Made by a program: the position numbers and the translations under genes | NCBI RefSeq assembly: GCF_000244895.1 | Contig: NZ_CM001441.1 | Span: 5,309,417-5,373,416, forward strand | DNA from: Desulfosporosinus youngiae DSM 17734 | GTDB taxonomy: Bacteria > Bacillota > Desulfitobacteriia > Desulfitobacteriales > Desulfitobacteriaceae | Direction of reading: 5' to 3' | DNA: 64,000 nt | In this document: positions 46,479-55,837 of the stretch, one piece after another | How the letters are laid out: the number at the start of each line of letters is the position of its first letter | Numbering within the stretch: position 1 is the stretch's first letter | The notes under the pieces: model-generated | The model's database searches: none | Seen by the model: only the letters and a program-made list of their open reading frames with translations | Told to the model about the DNA's origin: nothing

Positions 46479-47137
46479 TCTTTACCCCCCAGACACTTCC
46501 GCATCATCATGCAGAGTATATTAATGATCAGATTGACCTTATCAATCAGGTCCTGTCGTGAGCAAACTTGCTTCTCCCGGTTCCAATAGGCCTCTAAGAT
46601 GGCCGGTTCGACCCCTCGAAGGGAGGCGCGCAGGTAGTTCAACCGAGCAATCCCTTTTCCCTTTTCCAATCCCCCATCAAACTCGCTGATGTCAAGATAG
46701 TTTCCCAAATTATCCGATCGTTCTCTGATTTCTTCTTCCGACCATCCCCAAAATTGAAGATTGTCTGGAGGGATCTGCTCCCGTTCAGCATTTCGCAGGT
46801 TGCGAAAGGATCTGCCCAGGGCCATAACTTCTTCTGACAAAACAACCTCTCCGGAATCTAAAAGTTCAGCGGCAGTCAAAACAAATAGTGCTTCAATTGA
46901 CTCCATTCCGGCCCGCAATCTCAGGCTGCCCCAGCTTGCTCCTGCTTGTGCCTGGTTCAGTACTTCGATGTTGGATTGATTGTCATCACAACACCGATCC
47001 GGTTCCAGCTTGACTCGTTTATCCACAAGAAACTGACGGGCCCCCGGAGTAATCTTTGTATCTGCCCTCAGTATATAGATTGCAAAGGGTTCCCTTTTGT
47101 ATAAATCCCGCAATTCCATTTCCGTGATGAATCTCAT
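46466..47137 (-). CDS. EutT-like protein of the cobalamin adenosyltransferase family
   Basis: 223 residues. The N-terminus RFITEMELRDLYKREP and ADTKITPGARQFLVDKRVKL aligns well with EutT, and the rest is the helical adenosyltransferase-like bundle. The metal-binding region has CC (DRCCDDNQ) but not the full CCxxC of EutT. No B12-dependent enzyme is in the locus, so it may be a relic or have a structural/accessory role. It lies between the eutP- and eutJ-like genes. Confidence 0.7.
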   Translation of the reverse strand: MRFITEMELRDLYKREPFAIYILRADTKITPGARQFLVDKRVKLEPDRCCDDNQSNIEVLNQAQAGASWGSLRLRAGMESIEALFVLTAAELLDSGEVVLSEEVMALGRSFRNLRNAEREQIPPDNLQFWGWSEEEIRERSDNLGNYLDISEFDGGLEKGKGIARLNYLRASLRGVEPAILEAYWNREKQVCSRQDLIDKVNLIINILCMMMRKCLGGKEWKG

Positions 47138-47186
47138 TGCCTCACCTGCCCTTCTTGAAATCTCCTTTTCCTATCTGAAAACTTCA

Positions 47187-47633
47187 TTATTTGAGGTTTG
47201 ACGTTCCAAGTAAATGGTCTTTCAAGGCTCGTACACCGGCTTTGTCTTGCAACGAAATCCTGAAATAAGGTTCTCTAACCCCGGCTTTTTTCAATTGCTG
47301 AATACACACATCGGAATTATTGGGGGCTAAATCACTCTTGGTGATGACTCCAACGACCGGACAGTTAAAGGATTTGGCAAAAGCAGGCGGATAGACTTCA
47401 ATGGGTCTGGATTGATCAATTAATATGAGTACATGGGACGCTGCTTGTGCCGTCGCTATCAGGTATTTATAGGTATAAGTGTTTTCAATATAAGAACCTG
47501 GCGTGTCAATGGCATTCTTTCCATAAACAACATCCTGAGTCTTTTTTAAAGGTCTGACGGAGTCATTTAAGACATTGGCCAAGGTGGATTTTCCTGATTG
47601 GGTGGGTCCGACGACCATAATCCGTTTTCTCAT
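47187..47633 (-). CDS. eutP: EutP/PduV-family small GTPase
   Basis: 148-residue Ras-like protein with a P-loop GPTQSGKSTLA, switch region DTPGSYIENTY and the specificity motif TKSDLA. PduV binds the compartment exterior and EutP has been linked to acetate kinase activity (family knowledge). Its ATG overlaps the end of the EutS-like gene by 4 nt. Confidence 0.9.
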   Translation of the reverse strand: MRKRIMVVGPTQSGKSTLANVLNDSVRPLKKTQDVVYGKNAIDTPGSYIENTYTYKYLIATAQAASHVLILIDQSRPIEVYPPAFAKSFNCPVVGVITKSDLAPNNSDVCIQQLKKAGVREPYFRISLQDKAGVRALKDHLLGTSNLK

Positions 47634-47998
47634 GTGCGTGTAATCTTGGCCGGCGTAAAGCCTAACAATTTTTCCAAGGTTTCATTAATAGCGATCATAG
47701 CTGCCTCAACACTGGCTACATCACCGGATATGACCAGGGACCCTGTAAAGCGATCCAGAAAACCGATCTCGACATCAGACGTCTTGGTGGCAATATCTGC
47801 AGCAATAATTGCTGTCTCACCCGGAGTTAGGGTTGAAATTCCCAGCGCTCCTGTTTCTTCAATTCCCAGACGTTCATAGATGTCCCGGGCGGGAGAAGCG
47901 ATGATGTGAGCCAGAGTGACTTGTTTGCCAGGCACAGATTCCTGGATTATTCGCTTTCTGTCAAATTCATCGGCTACGCTCATAAAATCCCTCCGCAC
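47630..47998 (-). CDS. eutS: EutS/PduU-type permuted shell protein
   Basis: 122 residues: an N-terminal beta-hairpin segment (RIIQESVPGKQVTLAHIIASP) that caps the hexamer pore with a small barrel, then the permuted BMC core (ALGISTLTPGETAIIAADIATK, GFLDRFTGSLVISGDVASVEAAM). This is the classical EutS/PduU layout. It is directly downstream of cutD. Confidence 0.93.
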   Translation of the reverse strand: MRRDFMSVADEFDRKRIIQESVPGKQVTLAHIIASPARDIYERLGIEETGALGISTLTPGETAIIAADIATKTSDVEIGFLDRFTGSLVISGDVASVEAAMIAINETLEKLLGFTPAKITRT

Positions 47999-48026
47999 TA
48001 TTATTATCTTTAGTCAGACGAGTTCA

Positions 48027-49007
48027 CTAATGCTTAATAACTTTGACCGCTAAGTTATAGCCCTTTACAAACTCTTCAATTTTATCTAACTCGTCTTCCC
48101 TGAAGCTTAAATCCTCTTCAATGGGGTACTTCATGTCCAATTGCTTGTATTTGTTGATGCCTAATTTGTGATAGGGAAGCAAATCGATGCCTTGAAAGTT
48201 TTTATAACCTTTAAAGGTTTGCAGAAACTCCAGAGTTCTGCCAAGGGTGTCTTGACTGGCGTTTAAGCCCCTGAGGAGAGGCATTCTGACCTTGACCGCA
48301 AACCCCCGCCGGATGAGTTCGGTCAGGTTGTCCAGAATACGTTCATTGGGTACACCAGTGAGTTCATAATGCCGCTCAGGATCAATATGCTTAATGTCAT
48401 ACAGAAATAAATCGGTAAACTGAGCGATCCTAAGCAGGGAGTCCAGTTTTACATACCCGCTGGTTTCTATGGCCGTGTGAATTCCTAAACGCTGACATTC
48501 CGTCAGCAGGTTGACAGCGAATTCCGGCTGGGCTGTAACTTCCCCTCCCCCAAGAGTGACTCCCCCGCCTGAACTAAGGTAGAAAAGGGTATCTTGTTGG
48601 ATGATTTCCAGGACATCCGTTATGGTTTTATCGGAGCCAACGATGGATATAGCTTGTTTAGGACACACGGTTTCGCATTTTCGGCAACCTATACAGTCCA
48701 GACTTCTGTTTACTTTGTGACTGGATCTTGTAAGATCCCTTTGCTGCTGTTCTTCTTGATCCGGGAAATAATGTATATGAACGGGACAGACAGAAAGACA
48801 GTTACCACAGTCAACGCACAAATCTTCTTTGTACATGACCTGATAGTTTCTTACAAGTCCCTCGGGATTCGAACACCACTTGCATCTTAGAGGACACCCC
48901 TTGAAGAAGATTAATGTGCGTATGCCCGGTCCATCATAGATGGAATATTTCTGGACATTGAAGATTCTCGCTTTTCGTTCTAAGATGCTGCCGCTTTCTG
49001 TACTCAT
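48027..49007 (-). CDS. cutD: Glycyl-radical enzyme activase (CutD type)
   Basis: 326-residue radical-SAM activase that installs the glycyl radical on CutC. It has the SAM cluster motif GPGIRTLIFFKGCPLRCKWC (CxxxCxxC), two added ferredoxin clusters (CVDCGNCLSVCPVH and CIGCRKCETVCPKQ), the SAM-binding SGGGVTLGGGE and the YDIKH block. It is separated from cutC by the transporter, the small regulator and repeat copy C. Its ribosome site (GGATGGGGAC) is inside the 3' copy of a direct repeat. Confidence 0.94.
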   Translation of the reverse strand: MSTESGSILERKARIFNVQKYSIYDGPGIRTLIFFKGCPLRCKWCSNPEGLVRNYQVMYKEDLCVDCGNCLSVCPVHIHYFPDQEEQQQRDLTRSSHKVNRSLDCIGCRKCETVCPKQAISIVGSDKTITDVLEIIQQDTLFYLSSGGGVTLGGGEVTAQPEFAVNLLTECQRLGIHTAIETSGYVKLDSLLRIAQFTDLFLYDIKHIDPERHYELTGVPNERILDNLTELIRRGFAVKVRMPLLRGLNASQDTLGRTLEFLQTFKGYKNFQGIDLLPYHKLGINKYKQLDMKYPIEEDLSFREDELDKIEEFVKGYNLAVKVIKH

Positions 49008-49087
49008 AATGTCCCCATCCAGCTTTTATTTTTGGTTCCAACGTTTTGGCAGATATTTTTTAAGAAGTCTCCTGCCTTGATCGTTAA
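48996..49087 (+). repeat. Direct repeat flanking repeat copy C, cutD side
   Basis: This 92-bp segment is about 90% identical to 49414-49504. It covers the end of a regulator reading frame, the ribosome site and the first codons of cutD. The two copies lie on either side of the element at 49091-49385. Confidence 0.85.
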
Positions 49088-49090
49088 TGG
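49012..49090 (-). pseudogene. 3' remnant of a duplicated winged-helix regulator gene
   Basis: Reading on the minus strand gives VYSINDQGRRLLKKYLPKRW-NQK and a stop. The intact gene at 49443-49733 ends YYSVNDQGRRLLKKYLPKRW-SQK. The rest of this second copy is missing, replaced by repeat copy C. The substitutions are mostly synonymous or conservative, so it was probably once a working paralog. Confidence 0.75.
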
Positions 49091-49385
49091 AATAGACTTG
49101 CATGCTCCCTGCCGTGGCACCAGCAAAGGATGAAAACGGGGTCGCTTGGGTCGGGCAGCTTCTCCCACATCCATTTACTCAGCACTCCGAGGCTCGCCCA
49201 CTCACCGGTGCGGGACTCCGCCAAACCTCAGGGTAATACCTGATGTGAACCCGTGGCTCCGTTTCCCCGCACCGTCTTGTGGGCTTTTACCGCCTCTCCA
49301 TGCGATGAGTTCACTCCTGTGGGAGAAGCTGCCTTCCTTTAAGGTCTGCGGATTGTTTGAATGTTTTTGGGGTCTTTTTTCAGGG
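49091..49385 (-). repeat. Dispersed non-coding repeat, copy C (inside the microcompartment operon)
   Basis: The complement of this segment shares the blocks of copy B (32680-33077) in the same order: gaaaaaagacc; gcagcttc; catcgcatggagaggcggta; cacgggttcacatcagg; gaggtttggc; agtcccgcaccgg; gagcctcggagtgctg; gaagctgcccgacc; tgctggtgcc. It lacks the 17-nt hairpin module and the 65-nt insertion of copy B. It is transcribed as part of the operon, between the regulator gene and cutD. Confidence 0.75.
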
Positions 49386-49413
49386 TAGTAGACTCTCATG
49401 CCGCTGTATTGGA

Positions 49414-49504
49414 TTCTGCACACATAATGTCCCCATCCAGCTTTATTTTTGACTCCAACGTTTTGGCAGATATTTTTTAAGAAGTCTCCTGCCTTGATCG
49501 TTAA
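49414..49504 (+). repeat. Direct repeat flanking repeat copy C, regulator side
   Basis: Partner of 48996-49087. On the minus strand it contains the end of the intact regulator gene, the sequence GGATGGGGACATTATG and a few codons resembling the start of cutD (M-C-A-E-S against M-S-T-E-S), which then run into a stop. Confidence 0.85.
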
Positions 49505-49733
49505 CCGAGTAGTAGATGATCAATTCTCCCTGAGGGCCAAGTGCCACTTCATTATCGTCAACGATGGCGTTTGCTTTCATATTAAGCAGGTGATACATCA
49601 CAACCTTTTTTGTGAACTGTCGTTCCGTGCCATACTCAGGTTCCAGGGCCTGCATAATCTCAGCAGCGCAGGCTTTATCAACCGTGGAAAGATAATGCAG
49701 TATCCTAAAGCGCAGGGGTAAAGTATCAGCCAT
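49443..49733 (-). CDS. Small winged-helix DNA-binding protein
   Basis: 96 residues from ATG 49733 (GGCGGGGTGG upstream): ADTLPLRFRILHYLSTVDKACAAEIMQAL is a winged-helix opening, followed by FTKKVVMYHLLNMKANAIVDD (recognition region) and a wing GELIIYYSVNDQGRRLL. This resembles ArsR/PadR-type small regulators, with no sensor domain. It lies between the transporter and cutD, so it may regulate the microcompartment operon from within it. Confidence 0.75.
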   Translation of the reverse strand: MADTLPLRFRILHYLSTVDKACAAEIMQALEPEYGTERQFTKKVVMYHLLNMKANAIVDDNEVALGPQGELIIYYSVNDQGRRLLKKYLPKRWSQK

Positions 49734-49735
49734 GA

Positions 49736-50746
49736 TTATGCCACCCCGCCTTTTTTGAAAAATTCCTTGGGGTTGATAGCTACAAAGGTAGCGCCAATTA
49801 GTACCAAGCCACTGCCTATGAGCAAATTCCGGGTAAGGGGCGAGTTCAGGAAAACGACTGAGAAGATAACTCCCCACATGACATAGGTTCCATTCAGAGC
49901 CATCCCTTTGGCGACTCCTATGGTCGAGTTGGCTCTATACCAGGACAGGTAAGATGTCCCAGCCACTAAGGCAGCAATGGCAAAGGCCCCCAGGGTTCCG
50001 GGCAGAGTCACAACTTGGGAAACCACGGCCCAGCCGCCGACGAATGGAAGAATGAAAATGGCCAGAAAAAGACTGGAGGTCAGTTCACGGATATTGATGG
50101 CAATTTTGGGGTCAATCATGGACATGCCGAACACGGCCAAGACAGCTTCTGCCCCCCATCCCAAAGCAGCTAACGCCGCGAAGAGCAGGCCAAGATAAAA
50201 GGTTTCGCTGTTCCCCCCTTCGGGCGGCACATAGGATATAACTATGGCACCGGTAACCGAGAGAAGCATACCCACCCAAACCCGGGGCACAATTTGCTGC
50301 TTAAGGAAAATCCAAGAAAGCAGAGCGCCCACAATCGGATATAAGGCGGTTATTGTTAAAGCATAAGCAGGTCCTGCCATTGAGATTCCCAGCAGGTATC
50401 CGCCATTAGCAACAGGTCCGCCGAACAAAGCCGCTACGCAAACCATCAGCCCGGGAAAGGTTTTAAGACTGCGGAGGATTTCCTTTAAACGCCCGGCTCC
50501 GACGTTATATAGGAGCAGCCAGAGGCCTGCCAAAGAATCATTAATACAGGCTGCGGCCAGCGGGATAGCAAATAGAGCCGCATTTTCACTCATGACAGGC
50601 ACCAGACTTAAAGCCAGCCCTAAGAGTACACTGTTCAAACCCCAGGCACAGCCGCTGAAAAGACCTATGAAGACGCCTTTTCTGGCAAACTTGGCATTCA
50701 TTTTTTCCTTCATTATAATGGCTGTTTGATTTCCAGATATGCTCAT
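49736..50746 (-). CDS. DMT-superfamily (EamA-type) transporter
   Basis: 336 residues with ten predicted helices in two EamA repeats (FIGLFSGCAWGLNSVLLGL and LLFAALAALGWGAEAVL). Typical ends are YPIVGALLSWIFLKQQI and GSGLVLIGATFVAI. It lies immediately downstream of cutC, so it is probably the uptake system for choline or an exporter of a product such as trimethylamine; the sequence alone cannot decide. The start at 50746 has AAGGAGGG. Confidence 0.85.
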   Translation of the reverse strand: MSISGNQTAIIMKEKMNAKFARKGVFIGLFSGCAWGLNSVLLGLALSLVPVMSENAALFAIPLAAACINDSLAGLWLLLYNVGAGRLKEILRSLKTFPGLMVCVAALFGGPVANGGYLLGISMAGPAYALTITALYPIVGALLSWIFLKQQIVPRVWVGMLLSVTGAIVISYVPPEGGNSETFYLGLLFAALAALGWGAEAVLAVFGMSMIDPKIAINIRELTSSLFLAIFILPFVGGWAVVSQVVTLPGTLGAFAIAALVAGTSYLSWYRANSTIGVAKGMALNGTYVMWGVIFSVVFLNSPLTRNLLIGSGLVLIGATFVAINPKEFFKKGGVA

Positions 50747-50824
50747 AAGACTGCACTCCCTCCTTATTATTATTTAGTACTTAGAGCCGGTCTCCCTGGA
50801 CCTTCCACCCGCGAAACATCCTGC

Positions 50825-53368
50825 TTAAAAATGCTCCAATACGGTTCTGCTGATAATTTCATCCTGTACTTCTTTGCACAGCTCTACGAAGTAAGCACTA
50901 TAGCCAGCCACACGAATGATTAAATCCCGGTATTTATCAGGTTCGATTTGAGCTTTCTTCAAAACTTCGTTGTCAACATAACTGAACTGCATTTGACCGT
51001 TGCCGAGAATAGACGCTGTTCTAAGTAAGGTGATCAGGCCATTTTCTCCCTCCGGAGTTTCCAGAATGCCGCGCAACAATTTGAAGTTGTGGACCATACC
51101 TATATTCATTGACTCGTTGCTGAGCTTACTGACGGATTTAATGATGGCGGTAGGTCCCAGCTTATCCGCGCCCTGAGTCGGACTGATTCCGTCTGACAGA
51201 GGAGTCCAGGCCAACCGCCCATTAGCCGTCGCGCCGGTAATTTCCCCGATGGGCGTGTTGTTGGAAATAGAAAGCGTGCCATGAGTGAAATGGGAATGGA
51301 GCATTTTAAAGGTATTGTGAACCCGTTCGGTCCAGATAATGAGATCTGAAGCGATTTCATCCACATAGTCGTCGTCATTCCCGTATTTCGGTGCATTCAG
51401 GCAGTCCGTCCGAAGGGCTTCATACCCTTCAAAATTCGCATCCAAGGCATCCCGGATTTGCTTTAGAGTGTATTTCTTGTCCTCAAAGACTAATTTCTTA
51501 ATGGCGGCCATCGAATCCGCATAGGTTCCCAAGCCGGAGAAGATCAGTCCCGGGCCGCAATTGATCAGAGCGCCGCCGTTTGTAACATCCGTGCCTTTTT
51601 CCATGCACCCTTCTACCAGCAGGGACATTAAGGGTTTAGGGACAAGGTCCCGATGAATCCGCTGGCTGACGATGGTTCCGATGGCAGACAAGCGGATGAT
51701 ATGCTCAAGTTGTTTTTTGCAGGCAGCGTCAAATTCTTCATAGGTCTTAATATTGTCAAGCTCCCCCGTGTCAATCCCTTCCAAAGTGCCATGCCATTTC
51801 ATCATCCCGCGATTCAGGACAAATTCTATAGCGATGGGCCATTGGGTATAACCGGTGGATGTCCACTGATAGATTCTGCCGGATTTTTGCGGTTCCACAC
51901 AGCCCATGAGGCAATAATCCCGTGCATCTTCGATACCGAATCCCTTGGCCAGCATCATTTTAATATGAGTATCATCAAAGTGACATGCCGGGAATCCCAG
52001 CCCCGCTTTGACAACATCCACGATTTTCTTGAGATACTGCTGGGGAGATTTATTATGAATCCGGCAGGCCAGAGAGGGTTGATACATCTTGGTAAAACGA
52101 ACGGCGTCCATGATCAGATAAGTCAGTTCATTGGTGGCATCCCCGCCGGTTCGCTTCTGTCCGCCAACGGTCAAGTTAATAAACGGCTGATACCCGGCAA
52201 AATACTTCGCTCCCAGTTCGCTGGACAACCACATAACTTCTGAGCATTTAATAATAAAGCTGCTTATTAATTCAAAGGCTTCCAGTTTATTTATTCTGCC
52301 TGCTTCCATGTCAGCTTTGAACATGGGATAAATGTATTGATCCAACCGTCCCAGAGAAATACCCGTCTGGTTTTCTTCCACGACAAACAGGGATTCCAGT
52401 GTCCAGATGGACTGGAGCGCTTCCTGGAAGGTGCGGGGAGGATTGGCCGGCACATAAGTCAGACAATCGGAAATTTTGTAGAGTTCTTTCTGCCGGGCTG
52501 AATCATGCTCTCTCTCGGCCAGCTCTCTTGCATAATCCGAAAGCCTTTGGGCATAAGCCAAAATTCCATCACAAGTCTCGATCTCCGCTTTATAAAAGTA
52601 AATCTTATCCAGGTCCTCCGGATTTTCCATGGACAGTTTGCTCAATCTATCGACGGCTTCCTGTCTAGCCCCCTTAATGCCCTTTTTAATCAGGATCACA
52701 TCATAGCCCGGGCAGGTGTCGCCGCCGCCATTGACCTGATGGTAAGAAAGGTCACTGACAAAGGATTCGCCTGAAAATGACCACACGCCGGCTTCCTCAT
52801 ATTGGGTCTGACAAACCTCATCCACACTTTTGCCTTCCCAAAAGGGGAAGATCTCTTCCCGCAAAATCCGCTTGTCTTCCTCACTGATTTGAAAAGGGTC
52901 CTGCTGCCGGGTTGACATAGTATCCAGTTCGTCCCGAATCCATCTCCAGGCAATATCCGGAGACACGGCGCCGGCTCTGGGTTTCCCGCAGGGATGCCCT
53001 ACAATCAATTCATCCTTTTGAATCACCAATGGGGCGGTCTCACAGGCCTTTCTGAAGCACTTGGCCCTGAGGAGAATTTTAGGCAGCCCCGGATTTTCTT
53101 TGGTTACTTGGGTGAAGGCTTGGGCCCGATAAATGCTGACACTTGGTTTAACCTTTAAATAGGCTGCCCTTAGTCGTTCTAAGCGCGGTGTAAGTCCGGT
53201 GATTTCCCCTTCAAATGCAGGCGATTTCGTCACACTGTTCGAAGAGGGACTGTTTGCGGACAACTCCTTGGAAATTCCCTGAAACAGCTTCATGATGGCA
53301 GCCGTTTCCTCCGGGGATAAGTGTTTTGTTGCCTCCGCAAATCTATTGGAAAACTCTCTGATATCCAC
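50825..53368 (-). CDS. cutC: Choline trimethylamine-lyase, type I
   Basis: 847-residue glycyl radical enzyme, choline to trimethylamine plus acetaldehyde. Residues recalled for D. alaskensis CutC (Y208, D216, F395, C489, E491, T502, Y506, G821) are all present at +1: Tyr209, Asp217 ([10 protein letters not shown]), Phe396, Cys490 and Glu492 ([10 protein letters not shown]), Thr503 and Tyr507 ([10 protein letters not shown]), and radical Gly822 (RVAGYSAYF). The first 40 residues ([20 protein letters not shown]...) form a helix before a Ser-rich linker, a likely encapsulation peptide. There is no long type II extension. It starts with GTG at 53368 behind GGGAGGA. Confidence 0.96.
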   Translation of the reverse strand: MDIREFSNRFAEATKHLSPEETAAIMKLFQGISKELSANSPSSNSVTKSPAFEGEITGLTPRLERLRAAYLKVKPSVSIYRAQAFTQVTKENPGLPKILLRAKCFRKACETAPLVIQKDELIVGHPCGKPRAGAVSPDIAWRWIRDELDTMSTRQQDPFQISEEDKRILREEIFPFWEGKSVDEVCQTQYEEAGVWSFSGESFVSDLSYHQVNGGGDTCPGYDVILIKKGIKGARQEAVDRLSKLSMENPEDLDKIYFYKAEIETCDGILAYAQRLSDYARELAEREHDSARQKELYKISDCLTYVPANPPRTFQEALQSIWTLESLFVVEENQTGISLGRLDQYIYPMFKADMEAGRINKLEAFELISSFIIKCSEVMWLSSELGAKYFAGYQPFINLTVGGQKRTGGDATNELTYLIMDAVRFTKMYQPSLACRIHNKSPQQYLKKIVDVVKAGLGFPACHFDDTHIKMMLAKGFGIEDARDYCLMGCVEPQKSGRIYQWTSTGYTQWPIAIEFVLNRGMMKWHGTLEGIDTGELDNIKTYEEFDAACKKQLEHIIRLSAIGTIVSQRIHRDLVPKPLMSLLVEGCMEKGTDVTNGGALINCGPGLIFSGLGTYADSMAAIKKLVFEDKKYTLKQIRDALDANFEGYEALRTDCLNAPKYGNDDDYVDEIASDLIIWTERVHNTFKMLHSHFTHGTLSISNNTPIGEITGATANGRLAWTPLSDGISPTQGADKLGPTAIIKSVSKLSNESMNIGMVHNFKLLRGILETPEGENGLITLLRTASILGNGQMQFSYVDNEVLKKAQIEPDKYRDLIIRVAGYSAYFVELCKEVQDEIISRTVLEHF

Positions 53369-53387
53369 GTTCTTTCCTCCCTCTACT

Positions 53388-54896
53388 TTAATAATCTCCG
53401 TACCACTTAAGCTGCTTCATTAATTCCTGGAGTAACTCTTTCAGATCATGTGTACTTTCAATGGAATTCCGACTGGTCGGGCCAGGAGCCTTACTTATTT
53501 CCGCAGTTTCAACCGCCGGTACACCAGCGGTAATATCCTCTATCTGCCGCACACCGTAACCAACTTTTCGTATATTAATCAAGTTCATGGGGGATACATT
53601 ATCCGAGGTTAACCCGCCCCCTGCAGCGCCGCACCCCAAAGTCAAGGCCGGGAACAAATTCGTTGTGGCTCCTATACCCCCTAATGCAGCCGGAGTATTC
53701 ACCAACACTCGGGATACCGGCTTCTTTAAAGCGAACTCCCGAATCACTTCTTCATTCTTGGAGTGAATGACCAAGGTATGTCCCCGCCCCTCATTAATCA
53801 GCAACTCTATGCACTTTTCACAAGCATTCATCCAGTCTTTTTCCACGTAAAATGCCAGAACCGGGCAAAGTTTCTCTCTGGAATAGGGATGATTTGGAGA
53901 GACATATTTTTGTTCGGAAATCAATACTTTTGTATCATCCGGGACAGCCAGGCCGCTTCGCCATGCCAACTCCAGGGCGGATTTACCGACAATTTCCGGA
54001 TTTAAGCTGTCATCAGAACGGAAGAATAGCTTACTAAGCCGGGCTGATTCCTGTTCGGACATAAAATAAGCCCCATTTTCCCTAAGCTCCCGTCTTACTT
54101 CAGCGGCGATACAGCTCTCTGCAACAATGGATTGTTCCGAAGCAGGGACAATCCCGTTATCGAAGGTCCGGCTGAAAATAATATCTTCTACGGCCTTTTT
54201 TATGTCGGCCGATCGCTCAATAAAGGCCGGTCCGTTACCCGGGCCGCCATAAATGGTTGGTTTACCGGATGTATAGGCCGCCCTGACCATCTTTGGCACA
54301 CCGGTAATCAGGATCAGGGATGTGTCTTGATGGTTCATCAAGGCAACCGTACCGTCAACAGCCAGGGTACGCAAATAGCCGATGGCACCGCTTGGTAATC
54401 CGCTTTCCTCCGCAGCCTGGATTAGGATATCAAGGGTCTTGGAGATCGTCTTTTTGGCCTTGGGATGAGGAGAAAAGACAATCCCATTTCCGGATTTTAC
54501 GGCGAGCAGTGCTTTATAGATTGTCGTAGATGCTGGGTTGGTGGAAGGAGGCAAGCCCGCGATCACACCAACAGGAACCCCAATATCCATGGTCTTGTTA
54601 ACTTTATCATCATTGATAATACCGACAACGTTCATGTTCTTGATTTTCTTATAGAGAAAATCACCGGCAAAGATATTCTTAACAAGCTTGTCCTGCCATT
54701 TGCCAAACCCTGTTTCTTCATGGGACAAAAGAGCAAGCTCTTTGGCAGATTTGCAGGCCGCTTCAGCCATATGCCGGACAATTTTATCCAGCTTTTCCTG
54801 AGGAAAAGCTGCCAGTATCTTTTGAGCCTCGCGCGCATTTTCCACGAGAATTCGAGCCTCTTGGACGGAGAGCAGATCATTATCGATTCTATTCAT
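53388..54896 (-). CDS. CoA-acylating aldehyde dehydrogenase paralog lacking catalytic Cys
   Basis: 502 residues, colinear with the enzyme at 40278 over its whole length (same spacing to residue 251) and with a C-terminal amphipathic helix ([20 protein letters not shown]). The active-site block reads [12 protein letters not shown]: Pro251 replaces the nucleophilic Cys. The nucleotide-binding stretch also changes from ATGGSAMVKA to [10 protein letters not shown]. The frame is intact with a strong AAAGGGGGG site at ATG 54896, so it is not decaying. It may be a structural or regulatory pseudoenzyme in the compartment. Confidence 0.9.
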   Translation of the reverse strand: MNRIDNDLLSVQEARILVENAREAQKILAAFPQEKLDKIVRHMAEAACKSAKELALLSHEETGFGKWQDKLVKNIFAGDFLYKKIKNMNVVGIINDDKVNKTMDIGVPVGVIAGLPPSTNPASTTIYKALLAVKSGNGIVFSPHPKAKKTISKTLDILIQAAEESGLPSGAIGYLRTLAVDGTVALMNHQDTSLILITGVPKMVRAAYTSGKPTIYGGPGNGPAFIERSADIKKAVEDIIFSRTFDNGIVPASEQSIVAESCIAAEVRRELRENGAYFMSEQESARLSKLFFRSDDSLNPEIVGKSALELAWRSGLAVPDDTKVLISEQKYVSPNHPYSREKLCPVLAFYVEKDWMNACEKCIELLINEGRGHTLVIHSKNEEVIREFALKKPVSRVLVNTPAALGGIGATTNLFPALTLGCGAAGGGLTSDNVSPMNLINIRKVGYGVRQIEDITAGVPAVETAEISKAPGPTSRNSIESTHDLKELLQELMKQLKWYGDY

Positions 54897-54947
54897 GCTC
54901 AATTCCCCCCTTTCCACCCGCAGAATCAATCAACTAACCTTGGGTCA

Positions 54948-55238
54948 TTACCAGTCAAGAACGTATTTAGCAATAATCTTTTCTACTTCCGCATGCGGCC
55001 TGGCAATAACAAGGGAGCTATACACCCGGCCCACTTTGCCTGCTTCTATAACACCTGCCTCGACAGCCGCTGTTACCGCTCCTACATCCCCGCGAACAAC
55101 AACGGAAACCAGACCGGATGCCACGTTTTCATAACCAACCAATTCGACATCCGCAGCTTTACACATGGCATCCGCAGCTTCCAGCACTGAAACCAGACTA
55201 TAGGTTTCTATGAATCCTAAGGCACCATTTTTGTTCAC
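54948..55238 (-). CDS. BMC-H shell protein
   Basis: 96 residues from GTG 55238 (AAAGGGGA 6 nt upstream): [58 protein letters not shown] second start at 55256 would add six residues but lacks a site. It differs from the other hexamers at the segment following the BMC pore loop, so it may set a different pore property. Confidence 0.92.
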   Translation of the reverse strand: MNKNGALGFIETYSLVSVLEAADAMCKAADVELVGYENVASGLVSVVVRGDVGAVTAAVEAGVIEAGKVGRVYSSLVIARPHAEVEKIIAKYVLDW

Positions 55239-55265
55239 ACGGACTCCCCTTTCCACTAATCAATA

Positions 55266-55565
55266 TCAGTCCGCATCAATGTCATGTCTTGAAACAATTT
55301 TTCCTACTCTGCTAATGGGACGCGGAATGACATGGGAGGCGGTCATCTCACCAATAGCGGCTGCTGCTGCTGCGCCTTTTTCCACAGCCGACCTTACCGC
55401 AGCCACATCTCCTTTAACCATGACCGTGACAAGCCCTGACCCCATATTTTCGTAAGCAACAAGAACAACATCAGCGGCTTTACACATGACATCCGCTGCC
55501 TGAATAGCAGGAACCATTCCTCTTGTTTCAATAAGACCTAAGGCCTCTTCTCCGGAGTATTTCAT
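55266..55565 (-). CDS. BMC-H shell protein, first gene of the operon
   Basis: 99 residues: [61 protein letters not shown]. It is the first gene of the long minus-strand operon, with AAGAGGAGTTG before the ATG. It is very similar in layout to the next gene, consistent with tandem duplication. Confidence 0.93.
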   Translation of the reverse strand: MKYSGEEALGLIETRGMVPAIQAADVMCKAADVVLVAYENMGSGLVTVMVKGDVAAVRSAVEKGAAAAAAIGEMTASHVIPRPISRVGKIVSRHDIDAD

Positions 55566-55710
55566 CGAAACAACTCCTCTTCTTTATAAATAATCCTTTA
55601 ACCAATAATAACTTGGTCTTCATATTAGAGCATTTTAGACGTTTCCCGGAATAATAAACACATAATTGCTTTTAGAACTAATTATTGGAGCTTGACAAAT
55701 TGTATATAAA

Positions 55711-55731
55711 ATTCCGCTCTTGAGCCGGAAT
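55711..55731. promoter_or_regulatory. Candidate operator upstream of the microcompartment operon
   Basis: Inverted repeat attccg-N9-cggaat, about 145 nt before the first shell gene. It is a plausible regulator-binding site, but could be incidental. Confidence 0.35.
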
Positions 55732-55778
55732 GTTTGTTTCTTAAATCAAAAAGCATTATCTCTGTTTTAAAGCCAGGC

Positions 55779-55814
55779 AAGAGAGCTGTAGTTCTTCGCT
55801 AAGCTCTCTTTTTT
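55779..55814. terminator. Hairpin terminator between trxB and the microcompartment operon
   Basis: 9-bp arms aagagagct/agctctctt. The T-tract (T6) is on the plus strand, while both neighbouring genes are on minus; on the minus strand the tail is only CTTGCC. It probably still ends the trx transcript. Confidence 0.5.
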
Positions 55815-55837
55815 GCCTATCTCTAAAAAGACTATAG

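Larger units (their letters stand above)
55566..55837. other. Leader/promoter region of the microcompartment operon
   Basis: AT-rich, no gene. It holds an inverted repeat (55711-55731) and a terminator hairpin (55779-55814). I could not assign -10/-35 boxes or a sigma-54 site with confidence. Confidence 0.4.

Noticed and set aside
49146-49423. Short frames on both strands within repeat copy C
   Set aside because: Different frames open in each copy; no shared peptide.
54465-55190. 241-codon plus-strand frame opposite the aldehyde dehydrogenase and shell genes
   Set aside because: Antisense shadow of well-supported shell and dehydrogenase genes.
55690-55715. Plus-strand TTGACA and TATAAA in the operon leader
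   Set aside because: Spacing is about 7 bp and the strand is wrong for the operon.
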